A stretch of 64,000 nucleotides of DNA from Musa acuminata AAA Group (Eukaryota; Streptophyta; Magnoliopsida; Zingiberales; Musaceae), in contig NC_088330.1 of assembly GCF_036884655.1 (NCBI RefSeq), forward strand, positions 31,313,001 through 31,377,000. Reading direction: 5' to 3'. Shown piece by piece: positions 21,610 through 34,770 of the stretch (its first letter is position 1; each line of letters opens with the position of its first letter). The notes beneath the pieces are model-generated. The model saw only the letters and a list, made by a program, of their open reading frames with translations, was not told the origin of the DNA and searched no databases. A program made the position numbers and the translations under genes.

Positions 21610-22308
21610 TGGGAAAAACCTATTATAGCAGAATAATTCTTTTTCCCTCTTTGTGTATCAAAATGAGTTCCTCATCAAAATATCAACTTGATATCAAAAG
21701 CATATATCAACCAAAGTAGCATAACCAGTAGAGCAATAAATTAATCACAAAGTGAGACCAAATTTTTATGTAGAAAACCCAATGCAGGAAAAATCACGGG
21801 ACCGTAGTCCACTTCAAACTTCCACTATCACTAATAATGATAACATATTTATAATAAGTCTTCTCTAAAATATCAAGAGGATCAAAATAACCTCAAGATT
21901 ATATATCTTGGCTCAAGAATAACATATCATCATCATAAAGAGAATTTTATGTCTCACAAAGTGGGTATAGTAGAAAAGTACCTTAGAGATGGTAAATTAT
22001 AAATCAGCACCGTTAGGATTGTAGAGATTATTGTAAGGATTTTTCATATATAATTTGGGTTAAAACTGATAAAGTTTGGCCACTGATCGTCAAGTAGAAA
22101 AACTCAAAATCCTAATGGTCTATTTTCTCTTTCTCTCTCTGCTCTTTTCTCTCCCTGTGTATTGTAACCGTTCGTTGCACGCACCGTTCCTTCGTTGGCC
22201 TCATTGTGCACGTCTGATTCTTTTTCTTTTCATTTTTTTTAATAAATCAGATTTGGGCTGACTGTCCAAATCATATGGTCAAAGCCCATATATGGGTTGA
22301 TCCCAACA
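21610..22308 (-). repeat. 3' LTR of copia, unit 1
   Basis: 699 bp, TG...AACA ends. On the internal side it is followed by the minus-strand polypurine tract GGAGGGGGAGAAT (22309-22321). Confidence 0.9.
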
Positions 22309-25300
22309 ATTCTCCCCCTCCAACTCATATGGTGGGCTATACTAAGCCCGCTCTTCGCCTACATACTTCAAGCTTCTCCTTAGGCAAAGACTTTGTCAAC
22401 ATATTTGATTAATTCTCATTGGTATACACATTTTCCAAGTGTAATTCTTTCATATCAAGCACATCACGAATCTAGTGATATCTCACATCAATATGCTTGG
22501 ATTTAGAATGGTACATTGAATTCTTGGAGAGGTGAATGACACTTTGACTATCACAGTTAATAGTATATCCTTCTTATTTCAAGCCCAATCCCTATATAAA
22601 CTTTTTCATTCATAAAGCTTCCTTGTAGGCTTTAATAATTGCTATGTATTCTACTTCTGTGGTTGATAGAGCAACATAATTCTATAACTTAGACTACCAA
22701 GAGATTGCTCCCCTTGCAAATGTCATCAAGAATCTCGAAGTGAACATTTTGGAATCAATATCACATGTCATGTTTGCATTTGTGTACTCTTCTAGTACAA
22801 GTTTATCACTGCTAAAACATAAACACAACTTGGAAGTACCTCTTAGATATCTTAATATCTATTTCACTACTGCCCAATGTTCCTTATCAGGATTAGAGAG
22901 AAATCGACTGACAACTCCAACTACATAAGCTATATCTGGCCTAGAATAAACCATAGCATATATCAAACTGTCTACTGCAGATGAGTAAGATACTTTGGAA
23001 ATTTCTTCTTTTTCTTTCTCACTTGTAGGATATTATTTTGAACTAAGCTTGAAATGACCTACAAGTGGAGAACAAACTACTTTGGCTTTACTCATGATGA
23101 ATCTTTCAAGAACATTTTCAATGTAAGTCTCCTAAGATAGCCAAATCTTTCTTTTCTTCTTATCACGAAGAATCTTAATGCTAAGTATTTGTTTCATTGA
23201 TCCTAAGTCTTTCATGGCAAAAGACTTACTTAGCTCTCTTTTAAACTTTTTGATTTTACCAGCATCATGGCCAACAATCAGTAAATCATCAACATATAGT
23301 AGGAGAATAATAAAATCATCATTTGAAATTTTTTTCATGAACACACAATGATCAGATGTGGTTCTATTATACCCTTAGCTCATCATAAAGAAATCAAACT
23401 TCTTGTACCACTATCTAGGTGCCTGTTTGAGTCCATATAAGCTTTTTTTAAGCTTACACACCAGATTTTCTTTTCTCTTGACTTTGAAACCTTCTGGTTG
23501 CTCCATGTAAATTTCTTCTTCTAAGTCACCATGAAGAAACGCTGATTTCACATCAAGTTGCTCAACTTCTAAATTCAACCGGATAGCTAAACCAAGAACA
23601 ACTCGGATAGAGAAAATTTTCACAATTGGAGAAAATATTTCTTCAAAATCAATACCTTTCTTTTGACTGAATCTTTTCACAACTAGTCGCGTCTTGTATC
23701 TTTGTTGTGAGCTATTATTTTCGGTCTTCAATTTGTAAACATATTTATTCTTGAGAGCTTTCTTCTCTTTAGGCAACTTTACCAAGTCAGAGCTGTGGTT
23801 CACAAGCAAGGATCTCATATCTTCTTGCATGGCTTTAACCCACTCATTCTTATGCTTATGTAGAATAGCTTCTTAGTAAGTTTCTAGCTCTTTCTCGTTA
23901 GTAAGTATAACATACTCATATGGAGGATATCTGGTAGATGGTTGTTGCTCTCTTGTGGATCTTCTTAATGGAATCTCAACTGGTGGTGGAGGTGCTTGTT
24001 CAGTTGGTTCAACATCATCAACTATAGGAGTATCATCACTGGCATTCTCACCACAATCTTCTTGTTCATCTCCCTCATGATCATCATGAACTACAAGTGA
24101 AGGAATTGGACCCAAACTCCAAGGAATATAAACACAAGTTTTTGGCTTCTCAATATTATCACAATCATCAAATAATTGGTCTTCAAGAAATACAACATCT
24201 CTACTTCTAATAATCTTCTTATTCACTAGATCTCATAATATGTACTCAAACTCTTCATGATCATATCCTAAGAAGATACATGCTTTTGCTTTATTATTAA
24301 GCTTGGATCTCTCATCTTTAGGAATATAAACAAATACTTTACACCCAAAGACTCTCAAATGATTACAAGATATATCTTTTCCTTTTCATACTCTTTCTTT
24401 AACATCACCTTTCAGATAAACTGATGGAGAAAATTTTATAAGGTTAACTATAGTTCTCACAACCTCCCCCAAAATGACTTAGGTAACTTAGCGTAGGAAA
24501 GAATACACCTAATCCTTTTTTTAATTGTTTTGTTCATCCATTCTACAACACCGTTCTGCTAAGGAGTTTTAGAAACTGTTTTCTCAAGCCTGATACCATA
24601 AACCCTACAGTAATTCTCAAAAGGACCCCTGTACTCGCCACCATTATATGCTCGAACACACTTTAGCTTTTTGCTAGTTTCTCTTTCAACACTAATATGA
24701 AATTCTTTGAAAACATCGAGTACATGATTTTTAGATTTCAAAGCAAAAGCCCACACTTTTCTAGAATGGTCATCAATAAAAGAAACAAAATAAAGAGCAC
24801 CTCCAAGAGTTCTAGTTTACATAGTATAGATATCATTATGAATTAAATCAATAACATCTGATCTTCTATATGATGGATATGTATGAAAGACAACTCTATG
24901 TTTTTTTTTAACTAAGCAACGATCACATGATTTAAGAGATGTACCTTGCAACTTTAGTAAGAATTACTTTCTAGCAAGAGTTTGAAGTCCCTTCTCGCTG
25001 ATATGACCAAGCCTATTATGCCGAAGATCTATGCTTTCACCCTTCTGAATTGTATTAATCTCTCCTTTATGTAGCTTAGCTTCCATGACATAAAAAGAGT
25101 TAAGCTTCTTTCCTCTCGCCACAATTAGAGAACCTTTAGTGAGTTTCCATTTACTTTCACCAAAATAGTGTGTAAATCTCTCATCATCAAGTCTACCTGT
25201 AGATATCAAGTTAAGATGAATATCTGGAACATGTCTAACATCTTTGAGTATCAATTTGCTCTCAATACTAGTCTCCAAACAAATATCTTCAATACCCACA

Positions 25301-26302
25301 ATCTTAGATGTACCACTATTTCCTATTCTAACACTACCAAAATCACTAGTAGTGTAAGATCTGAAGAGATTACCATGAGAAGTAATATGAAATGAAGCAC
25401 CAGAGTCAATTACCCAATTACTGTCCTGAGCTGCAAGATTGACACAACCGTCATCATAAACAATAATGATATCACCTTCAACAACAACTATATTGGTCTC
25501 TTTCTCATTTTTCTTCATTTTATTCTGTTATCGCTTTCAAAACATATACTCTTTCTTCTTGTGACCTAGCCTGTTATAGTGGAAATATTTGATATCCCTT
25601 CTAGACTTGGATCTTCCTCTATAACCATGTGGATTTCTACTATGACTTCTTCCACATTTTTCTTATTTTTTAGAAACAAATGCACCAGAAGAAGATTCAC
25701 CTTGTTCTTTCCTTCTAGCATCTTCATTTAGCAAATTGTCTTTAACCATATCTATAGTTAGAGTTCCCTCTGGCATGGAGTTATAAATTGTCACAGCATA
25801 CGTTTCCCAACCTTTTGTAAAAGAGCTGAAAAGTAATAATCCTTGTATCTCATCATCTATATTTATTTTCATAGCAACTAACTTGTTTGCAAGACCCTAA
25901 AATAGACTTATGTGCTCAATAATATTACCACCATCTTTATACTTCAAATTTACAAGTCTTCTAAGGAGAAATTCTGTTTCCCACTGTCTTTTTCGCAAAG
26001 TGATTTTCTAACTTTTGCCAAACAACATCAGCTCTGGTTTCATCAGAAATATGCTCATGCAAATTTATATACGTCCATCTTCTAATATAAGCAATAGTTT
26101 TTCTATGTTGAACCTCTCATTCCTCATCCTCTATAGTAGAAGGTTTATCTTGAACCTTGATGGGCTTATACAAATCTTTGTGATAGAGCAAATCTTCCAT
26201 CATACACCTTTAAGTGGAATAATTTGATAAGTTCAATTTAATCATACTATCTGACTGTTCCATTTCAATCATACAAGAAAAAAAAACTAGCACCAAACGA
26301 CC

Positions 26303-26979
26303 TGTTAAAGCGAAATAATTATTTTCTCTCTTTGTGTATCAAAATAAGTTCCTCATCAAAATATCAACTTGATATCAAAAACACATATCCACCAGAGCAG
26401 CATAAACAGTAGGATAATAAATCAATCACAAAGTGAGACCAAATTTTAACGTGGAAAATCCAATGCGGGAAAAACCACGAGACCGTAGTCCACTTCAAAC
26501 TTCCACTATCACTAATAATATAACATGTTTACAATAAATCTTCTCTAAAATAACAAGAGGATCATAATAACATTAAGACCATATATCTTGGCTCAATAAT
26601 AGCATATAATCATCACATGGATGAATTTCATCAAAAAGAGAATTTTAGATCTCACAAAATGGGTATAACAGGAAAATACCTCAGAGAGAATAAATTGTAG
26701 ATTAACACCGTTAGGATTGTAAAGCTTACTACAAGGATTCTTCACATATAATTTGGATCAAAACAAAAAAACTCAAAATCCTAATTATCTCTCTTCTCTT
26801 TCTCTCTCTCTGTTATTTTCTCTCATTGTGCACCGCAATCGTTAGTTGCACGCCAAAATCGTTCGCTGCCCTCAATTGTGCACGTCTCTTTCTTTTTCTT
26901 TTTATTTTTTTTAATAATTCAGATTTGGGTTGACTACCTAATCATATGGTCCAAGCCCACATATGGGCTGAACCCAACA
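26303..26979 (-). repeat. 5' LTR of copia, unit 1
   Basis: 677 bp, plus-strand ends TGTT...AACA, homologous to 21610-22308 with many SNPs and a short end deletion. The adjacent sequence (26290-26302) is a weak primer-binding site unlike the canonical TGGTATCAGAGC. Confidence 0.9.
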
Positions 26980-26984
26980 CTTGT

Positions 26985-28188
26985 GAAGTTGACAGTGGAC
27001 TATTATGGAGAGTTGGTCTAAGGCAAGGGTTTAGAGAGCTTCCTATCTATGGTGAGAGGTAAGTTGATTTTGGGAAGACGATTTATCTTATTCGTGATAA
27101 TCGTATCGTAGAGAGCTTCCTGTCTATTTGCTCATATGATTATCTTTTAATCGTCAGATGTATAATAGAAGCATGACGAATCCATTCTTAATGTAATTAA
27201 TATATTAAACAGATTATGAATATCATAGGAGTGAATTGATTATTGATTGATTTGTATGATAAATATTCTATATGATTGTAACATTGTACCATCCTTGATT
27301 TTTCAGAAGTTGTTACACTAGTTCTAATATCATTAAAAAGTCTATTATTGATGAGTTTCAGTTAAACTAATCAAAATTAATATACATCAATTTAACCTAA
27401 AAAATTAAACTTTTAAATTATAGATCAAACCAATCTGATTTTTTCAATTCTGTGATGTGAGATTATCCTTTTGATTCATCTCCTTTCTCCTACCTGTAAA
27501 GGAGGTTTGTCTACACTTGACTTGTGTGATATGTAGTTCCTCTCTAGTAAGTCGTGTCATATCATATAATTTGAATCATATCTTTAATCAATAGACCAAC
27601 AACGGGTGTCACGATACTTATCAATTCGAGTTTCTTGGATTTAGTAAACTCTTCTGTTGAACCCGCTTCGTATTCAACGAAAAAAAGGTACGTTACACAC
27701 ATACTCGTTTCTTTATTGAAAGAAGAAAAGGACGTGTATGACTGCATGTCACTAGATTTGTTGGAGTGATTTCACAACCATACAATTCATCTCACATTTC
27801 TTTCCCTCCTCTGATGACTCCTTGCCTTGTAAGCAGTCATTGTCTGCTTTACAGCTTCACAAAAGGTAAGATGGGACCTCTGAGAGTGAAGTCAATTCAA
27901 GTCGAGCAAATTATCTTTAGGAAGCTCTTTATGCCACACAGCATCATGTTGGTCGTCGCATGCGTTTACCCATTAAACACCTTCAGTACTTTCTCAATCT
28001 GTCAGCCTGTTTCTGCGAATTGAAATTAATCACTACAGAATGGGCAGGTCTTTACCACATGCCCTCCGCTACAGCATCAGCTTCATACTACAAAAAAGGC
28101 ATGGTCATATGATGTGAACAACAACCCCTACTTTAGCCGACTTGTTGACTTGGTGGCACAGCCGGAGAACGGGAGTCCATATAGTCGA
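26985..28188. other. Intergenic between copia and gene A2
   Basis: No gene recognised. The left part may continue the gypsy relic interrupted by the copia. From 27347 on it matches unit 3 base for base; from 27887 on it also matches the start of unit 1. Confidence 0.5.
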
Positions 28189-31100
28189 TCATATTTTAGC
28201 ATTCATCAAGTCAGAAAGCTTGAGCACATCGAGAGAAGGGAGACTCGGCAGTGTGTTGACAGTCGATAGGGTTCCAAAGACCTGCTTCATTGTTGGGCGT
28301 GACTCTGGGTCATGTTCCACGCAGCAAAGTGCCAACCTCAAAACTGCAGCTACCTCGTCTGCAACCTCCGTCGTAGGGAGTGATGGACGCTGGTCTAATA
28401 CATATTTCACAAGCGTGTTTTTCGGCGACGAAGGCAATGACAGAACGGAAACGAGTCCTTCCCCATGTCCTCCTATTAGCAACTCAAGCGTGACCACTCC
28501 GAAACTGTAAACATCGCATTTGGTGGTCACTCTCATCTCATAAGCAAGCTCTGCAAACAATAACCGATAACTGAGGAAACCTTATATCGTAGAAGGATCT
28601 CCAAAAGACAGCTATGTTAGGCTACTTTGCGCCTTGATTGATGAATAACTACGTGTACAGTAAATCGACTGCTGTTTTCTATTTCTAGATTGATGAATAA
28701 TTCATGTAAATGAGCTACAAGCTGATGGACTTTTAACTTGCAAAAAATGTATTACTATATGACGTCGGGGGAGAAACTTACCCGGTGCCAAGTAACCATA
28801 TGTGCCGGCAAGCATGCTCCAATTTGATGAATCTGGCTTCAGGAGTCGAGCAATACCGAAGTCAGAAACACAAGCCTTGAGTTCTGAATCGAGCAGAATA
28901 TTGTTGGTGGTTATATCTCGATGAACAATGGGCTGATCGCAATCATGATGCATGTAGGACAGAGCACGAGCCACATCTTTGACAATGTTCACCCTCTTCA
29001 CCCAGTCCAGTTCGGCAGCTGCTGCTTCGCTTCTGAGGAGGGATCCCAAACTTCCTCTCTCCATGTACTCGTACACCAGAAACTTGTGTCGAGCAGAGGA
29101 GCAGAATCCGTAGAGCTTGACGATATTTCGATGTCGAATTTGAGTAAGAGTATGTATCTCGTTTTGAAAGGATTGCTCATTCGATGTAGTTTCGTCTTCC
29201 TGCAGATGAATTTTCTTCACTGCTAGCATCTGCCCGCTTGCTAATTCTGCTCTGTAAACGCTGCCATATGCACCACTTCCGATACAGTATTTTTCATTAA
29301 AATCCTCCGTGGCTGCAACGATATCCTTGTATGCATATCTTCCATCAAAGTTAAATACACAGAATGTCATGCCTTCTTTGTTGCCATTATTTTCGGAAGG
29401 CATGGAATGTTTCTTGGTCTTCTGGAACAGTGAAAACGCTCCCAGAAAAACAAGTAAGATGAATAAGACGACCACGGAAGCAATGATAGCTGAGATAATT
29501 GCTCTGTGGTGCTTGCTTCCATCATCTTTCCTTGCAGTATAAGAAAGACATGGAGGCAGGCCTTTGACGACCCCACACAAACCTTTGTTGTGGACAAACC
29601 ACTTCGCCGGAGCTTTCCGGAAGACTGGGCTCTCAGGCACAGCCCCCTCCAATTCATTATATGATACGTCAATGATTAATAAGCTGATCATAGCACTTAG
29701 TGAAGATGGAAGACCACCGGACAAATTATTATGTGAAAGATTCAGAATTTGCAGCATCGTAAATTTGCTGAACTGTGAGGGTATCTCACCCGTTAGTGAG
29801 TTGTGGCTGATGTCCAATGCGTCTTGAAGGTACTCCAGGCTGCTGATCTCTGCAGGAATTCCTCCGCCGAACTTGTTGCCATTAAGCTTCAGGGAGCGGA
29901 GCTTGAGACAAATGCCTATTTGAGACGGTATTCTTCCTGTCAAGCTGTTAACTGATAGATCAAGGATTTCAAGGTCGGGCATCCTTCCAAACTCTATTCG
30001 TACCTCTCCGCCGAGTCGATTGCAGCTCAGGTTCAGCTTGTAGAGATGAGGTAACCTGCCCAAGCTCTTTGGAATCTCCCCCTGTATGTAGTTGGAAGAA
30101 AGGTCCAGTTCTCGTAGTTCTTTTAGATTGCCGAATTCTGGTGGAATGGCTCCGGTGATGTTGTTATTTGAGATTGCCAGGAATGTGAGATTGTCCCATC
30201 TTCCCCAGTCCGGTGGGAGTGCACCTGACAGCCTATTGAATCTTAAATCCATATAAGAAAGATGTGGATACACTCCAAGAAGTTGTGATATATCCCCGGT
30301 GAGTTGGTTTTGCTCGAGACGGACTCTGATCAATCCCGTACAGTTCTTTAAGGTCCCGGGAAGTTGACCTCTGAAGCTGTTGTTGCTCAGTGAGAGATAC
30401 TGTAGGGTTCTTCCTTTGCATATGTTTGAAGGCAAGTCACCGGAGAAGAAGTTGTCTGACAAAAGAAGCGATGTCAAACCTGTGATGTTGTTTAACTCGG
30501 CAGGCAATCGACCAGACAACCGATTATTGAACAAGCTTAGGTCAGTGAGGTTCCTTAAGTTACCGAGGGATGGAGGAATTGAACCGAAAAGCTGGTTGTC
30601 ATGGAGATCCATACCCATGAGCTGGGTCAGGTTTCCGAAAGTGGATGGTATCGGCCCGGAGATTTGGTTGTCGGGCAGAAAAAGTTGGGTTAACTCATTT
30701 AGATTTCCTATTTCCGGAGGGATAAAGCCTGACAATTCATTAACCCCAAGATAAAGTTTCTCTAATTTAGTTTGATTTCTTCCCATAAAGAAAGGGATAT
30801 GACCTGTTAGACTATTATTGAAGAGCCCAAGTTGCACAAGGTTTAATAGATTTCCCAATTCTCTGGGGATGAATCCCGAGAGATGATTTTGATAGAGAGA
30901 CAACTGGTATAGGTTCGTCAAGTTCCCTAAACTGGGAGGGATGAAGCCAGATAGTTGGTTCTTCCCAAGTGTAAGATGCATCAACTTCTGAAGTCTTCCA
31001 AGCTCCTGAGGTATGAAACCTGTAAGTTGATTATCTCGCAGGTGCAAGTGCAGAAGCCCGGTAAGATTGCCCAAGGATGGAGGGACACAACCACTTAACT

Positions 31101-31581
31101 GATTCTTATTGAGATATAGGAACTGGAGCGCCTTCATGGAGCCTATTTCGACCGGGAGTTTGCCCGTGAACCGGTTGCCTATGAGATCAAGATATACAAG
31201 GTTGGAGAGAGCCGAGATGGTCGGAGGAATGACGCCGTCGAGCTGGTTGTAGGAGAGGTTGAGACCGACGAGTGATCTCAGCGTTGAGAAGTTGAGAGCA
31301 TCGAGTGGCCCTTCTAAGCTCATGTTCGGCAGGGACATGTCGGTGATGACAGGGCGTCCTCTGTGCGTAAGGTTGCACGTAACTCCAGTCCAATTGCACG
31401 GATTAGAGCTGAGATTCCAGGATTCAAGGAATTGCTGGCCGTGAAGGGTGGACTTCCAGTGGAGTAGGGTTCTCGCTTGTGACCCGAGTGAAGCTGTCAC
31501 CGAGACAAGATGAAGAGAGAGCAGCAGCAGGAGGAGGAGAGTGGTGGAGAGGAGCCGCCAGTTGTGCAGCTGGGATGCCAT
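28189..31581 (-). CDS. LRR receptor-like kinase gene A2 (MIK2-like), two exons
   Basis: Second copy of gene A, encoding a 1053-aa protein identical to A1. Exon 1 is 31581-28782, the intron 28781-28551 (231 bp) and exon 2 28550-28189. I find no nucleotide difference from A1 across exons, intron and about 590 bp of upstream sequence, although the rest of units 1 and 2 has diverged visibly. The RD kinase residues, membrane span and LRR array are all present, so it should be functional. Identical promoters predict identical expression unless distant or chromatin effects differ. Short-read RNA data could not separate it from A1 and A3. Confidence 0.93.
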
Positions 31582-31639
31582 AACTGCAGTGTAGCTAATC
31601 TGGGGGAGGATGTTGTACTGCGAGCAAACAAAGGGCCCC

Positions 31640-31647
31640 CTTATATA
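31640..31647 (-). promoter_or_regulatory. TATA box of gene A2
   Basis: TATATAAG on the minus strand, 59-66 bp upstream of the ATG at 31581, as in A1 and A3. A W-box-type TTGACT follows at 31923-31928. Confidence 0.65.
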
Positions 31648-32171
31648 AAATGTATGAGATGGATGTGAACTATCGGGAACCGAGTGGGACACATTTGAGT
31701 CTCGAGCATCCTCACCAGCGGGGCTAAAGCTGGATGGTATCACCCGTTCTCATACTGTCCCCTCCGCAAAGTTTGGTGGAAGGTTAAGAACCATTCCTTT
31801 CGATCATCACCACTGATCACTTTTCATTTGTTAAAGCATAAAGTGGACTCATATTATTACTTGGAGAAATCAATGTCATATAAGAAGAAGCACAAGAAAA
31901 ACTTTGTAGCAGTAGATTTCTGAGTCAAGTCAGCTGATCTTATCAAGTTCAGCATATTCCTTCTGCCAACTGGGAGTCATTTTATAATGTTAAAGAAGAA
32001 TAGCTTTTGTGACATTAAAATAAGAAGAGTTTTGCTGATGATTAATTTTCTGCAGGTGCGGCCAAATGATCAAGATTCGGAATCCCATTTGAGACGTCGA
32101 CTTTCTATAAATCAAATGTGCAGTTAAAACTATTGTCATTTATTAATGCATAAAGAGATATATGATTTCAT

Positions 32172-33510
32172 AGCTTCCGACATCAGGTTGGGTAGAGAGG
32201 AGGTGCGAAACCTATCCAATGGTTCATTTTAAATGAGTTGGATCCTGATTCGATTTGGTTGATCCACAGTGGATTCGGAACTTGATAGTGAAACCATCAG
32301 AGCCAGGAGATTTATCGAGGCAAATGGAGGATAGAGTATTCCAGATTTGAACGATGGGCATTATGAAGAATACCTCAACCAATGAGACTAGGCCATATGT
32401 TAGGCTTCAAAGGATAAGGATCCTACTTCCCAAAGTCATAATAGAATGAGACAAAGGCAAGGGACATGCATGATGTGTTGGTCTGGGACAATTTGGTTTT
32501 GGACATTAAAGGTGCTTAATTTGGTTTTGATGGCTGCGAATGGCAACCCGGGCATGGTAGTATTTAGTGTTGAGGTCCCCATCATTAATCCATTTAACCT
32601 TGGTGTGAGACCACCATCTAAGATTAACGTGGCGAAGGAGGGCATTATATTTGTTACGAAGACAAATAAGTGCTTAAGAGCAAAATCACATTGTTTAAGA
32701 GAGTATCAGCTTGAGTGGATGCAAGAAGGTCTTGAATCCTTGAGTCTATCAAGATTATTTGAGATATTTGTTAGAGGGGAAGTGAATCAGGAAGAGCGAG
32801 ACCAAGATCTAGAAATAAGATCATGGGACTTAGGATGTTCAACCCAAAAATTCTGGAAGTAAAACAGCTTGTTAGTAGGTTTGTGTAAAGGAGAGATGAA
32901 AACAAAAATGGAGCAATGATCTAAAGCAAACTAAGGGACCCTCCCAATTGTTACATGATATTTATTTTGGGCCAGAGAAACTAAGATCCTTAAGTCTCAC
33001 ATTTTCTAAAAATCATATAAAGTTTAAACAGAGAAATAGCAAGAGATATGATGACCTTCATATTTGTCTTAAGGCAAGAAAATACAAATGAAATCTCCCA
33101 GAAGAAGCCATAAAAAATCATCAAAATCTATCAAGTACAAAGTGCTCAATATAAGTTTACTTTTCCAACAAAGAAACACATGCATATATAATTGAGAGAA
33201 GCCACAAAGAAGAGTTTTTGAATTGAAAAATGACATGTATAAAATGCTTACGAGAAGATAGAATCTATATGTTGATACAATCTATTTTTTAGAGGAGTTA
33301 GCTAGTAAAACCCATCGAAGAGATAGCAAAGGAGCTCTATCATCTTCCCAAAAAAATGATAGTTAGCTGAGCACGGGACGCAAACAAGTTTATTTCCTAT
33401 TAAATCTAGAGAGTTCGATCTAGATAAATGTGAAAGATAATGTCAAACATGTCTCTCCGAAGACCTTTATAGTTCCAACTAAAGATATGCAGAGGTAGTA
33501 AGAGAAGAAG
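32172..33510 (-). mobile_element. LINE (L1-type) relic, unit 2
   Basis: Longer version of the unit 1 LINE fragment. On the minus strand an endonuclease start resembling 'FSWNYKGLRRD' lies near 33450-33500. The linker GDLNTKYYHARVAIRSHQNQI is at about 32535-32600, and the RT start 'KSPGSDGF' near 32310-32330. Several stops and frameshifts make it non-functional. ORF1-type sequence may extend upstream toward 34000, but I cannot define it. No RT active site or poly(A) end, so it is an internal fragment. Confidence 0.65.
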
Positions 33511-34670
33511 GGGTAGAGGAGGAAAGAATATTCCCTACTTCAAGGTCTCCTAAAGAAAAAGCAACTAGAGCTTTCTTCGTATAACCGCGTCCAGCACCAC
33601 CATAAATTTAACCTTCTCTCTTATTGTTGTGTAGTCATTGGAAGAAGTGTGTCCGATCTAAGCACCCACCACAACCTCTTTAGCCAAGACAGTATCATCT
33701 CTTGCAACAAAGTTAAGCGGATCTCATGACATGGAATCAATGATCGACTTGACCTTATCTATCGATCCTTGAAGGAGGGATAGGAGCAAGAGTGAATGTG
33801 AATCAAGGTTTCAGGTGATTTAAAAAGATGGAACGAGGAGAGGAAAGAGAGGATTTATAGGAAGCCCTCCTCATGTGATTGGAAGTAGTGGTGGTAAGAG
33901 ACATGTGGCTCGAGGTGGCAATGATAATAGAGAGTGCTAAGGAAGCACCAATGGAAGATAGTTTCAAGGAGCCAACCTTATATTGAAAGTCTAAGGGATA
34001 TCATAAGAGGGCACCATGGTAACCAAGCTTGGGACAATTATCATCCTCTAGACTTGTCACATAATGATGATTTTTAATTTTGAAACCTAAATAACAAAGG
34101 TTTATCATCCTCTAGTCTGCTTATTACTTCTCGACTTGGACCAATCTCCCCGGGATTAGTGGTGTCAATTAAGAAAGCTTCTAGTTTACTAGATCAAAAT
34201 TTTTTCTTACAAATTGTTACACCACTGTCACCCTAGATTTGTTAAATTTGATTTTTCTACCTCTAATTCATGTCATTTCTGCTCAATACCAATGAGACTT
34301 TCAATATCATCTCTTCTTCTTTTACCATATAATAGTTACGTTATGAAAATCCTTTGAAACCCAACTTTGGATCTTTTCTTCCTTTGATACTAAGCATGGC
34401 GATATATGGCTCTATGAAGGGTCAGATGTTGACTCTAAAGCCTCCTCTACTTTAAGAGCCTTGATTATATCCTTTGGTGGTTTTGGAGGGTTAAAAATAA
34501 CTAGATCTTCAAACCGAGAGTTTTAGGAGAAGATCTCACTTAGAGATTTCTTAGTCGAGACTATAATCTGAGTGGCTTAAATTTAAATATGATGTTCCTT
34601 AAATAAAAAAATAAAGATGAAGGCACTTATTTCATTTTATATCTCGATACTAGTGATGCATAATTTTTTG

Positions 34671-34770
34671 ATTAAAAAAATTTAAAGGATTAGAGGGTTC
34701 TCTTCTTGGTAGCAATTTTCATTAAAAAAATTTAAAGGATTAGAGGGTTCTCTTCTTGGTAGCAATTTTC
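34671..34770. repeat. Exact 50-bp tandem duplication
   Basis: Two adjacent identical 50-bp units (34671-34720, 34721-34770), each starting 'attaaaaaaatttaaagg' and ending 'gcaattttc'. Perfect identity suggests a recent event. Confidence 0.9.

Larger units (their letters stand above)
21610..26979 (-). mobile_element. Ty1/copia element with two LTRs, minus strand, unit 1
   Basis: Structurally complete element of 5370 bp bounded by CTTGT duplications, resembling the Tnt1/Tork group by its pol motifs. From right to left it has the 5' LTR (26303-26979), gag (about 25530-26270, knuckle cysteines changed to Tyr), protease (WVIDSGASFHITS near 25395-25430), integrase (parts at 24559-24960), a hinge/chromodomain-like region (about 23873-24226), reverse transcriptase (23411-23830, then YVDDLLIVG near 23275-23300), RNase H (to about 22400), a polypurine tract (22309-22321) and the 3' LTR (21610-22308). 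Several in-frame stops break the polyprotein, so it is not autonomous. It was inserted before the units duplicated, since unit 2 carries it at the same site. Confidence 0.92.
1..27886. repeat. Segmental duplication unit 1 (left end outside window)
   Basis: Unit 1 of a head-to-tail array. Its first base matches 27887, so units 1 and 2 are offset by 27886 bp. It holds gene A1, gene B1 (nonsense codon), LRR-RLK relics C and D, a truncated copia, a gypsy relic and a TSD-bounded copia, in the same order and orientation as unit 2. It is about 3.1 kb shorter than unit 2, mainly because of one deletion at the junction 4857/4858. Positions 1-4285 match unit 2 with no difference I can find; beyond that, SNPs and indels are frequent. 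Confidence 0.95.

Noticed and set aside
22076..22261. 61-codon plus-strand open frame near the copia
   Set aside because: It lies within the copia 3' LTR and is read against the element's direction.
27766..28023. 85-codon plus-strand open frame next to gene A2 (also 58784-59041)
   Set aside because: No domain or start context, and it lies in the 3' flank of gene A. Conservation between units only reflects overall identity.
32446..32862. 138-codon plus-strand open frame (also 63464-63880)
   Set aside because: It lies antisense to the LINE relic and has no recognisable domain.
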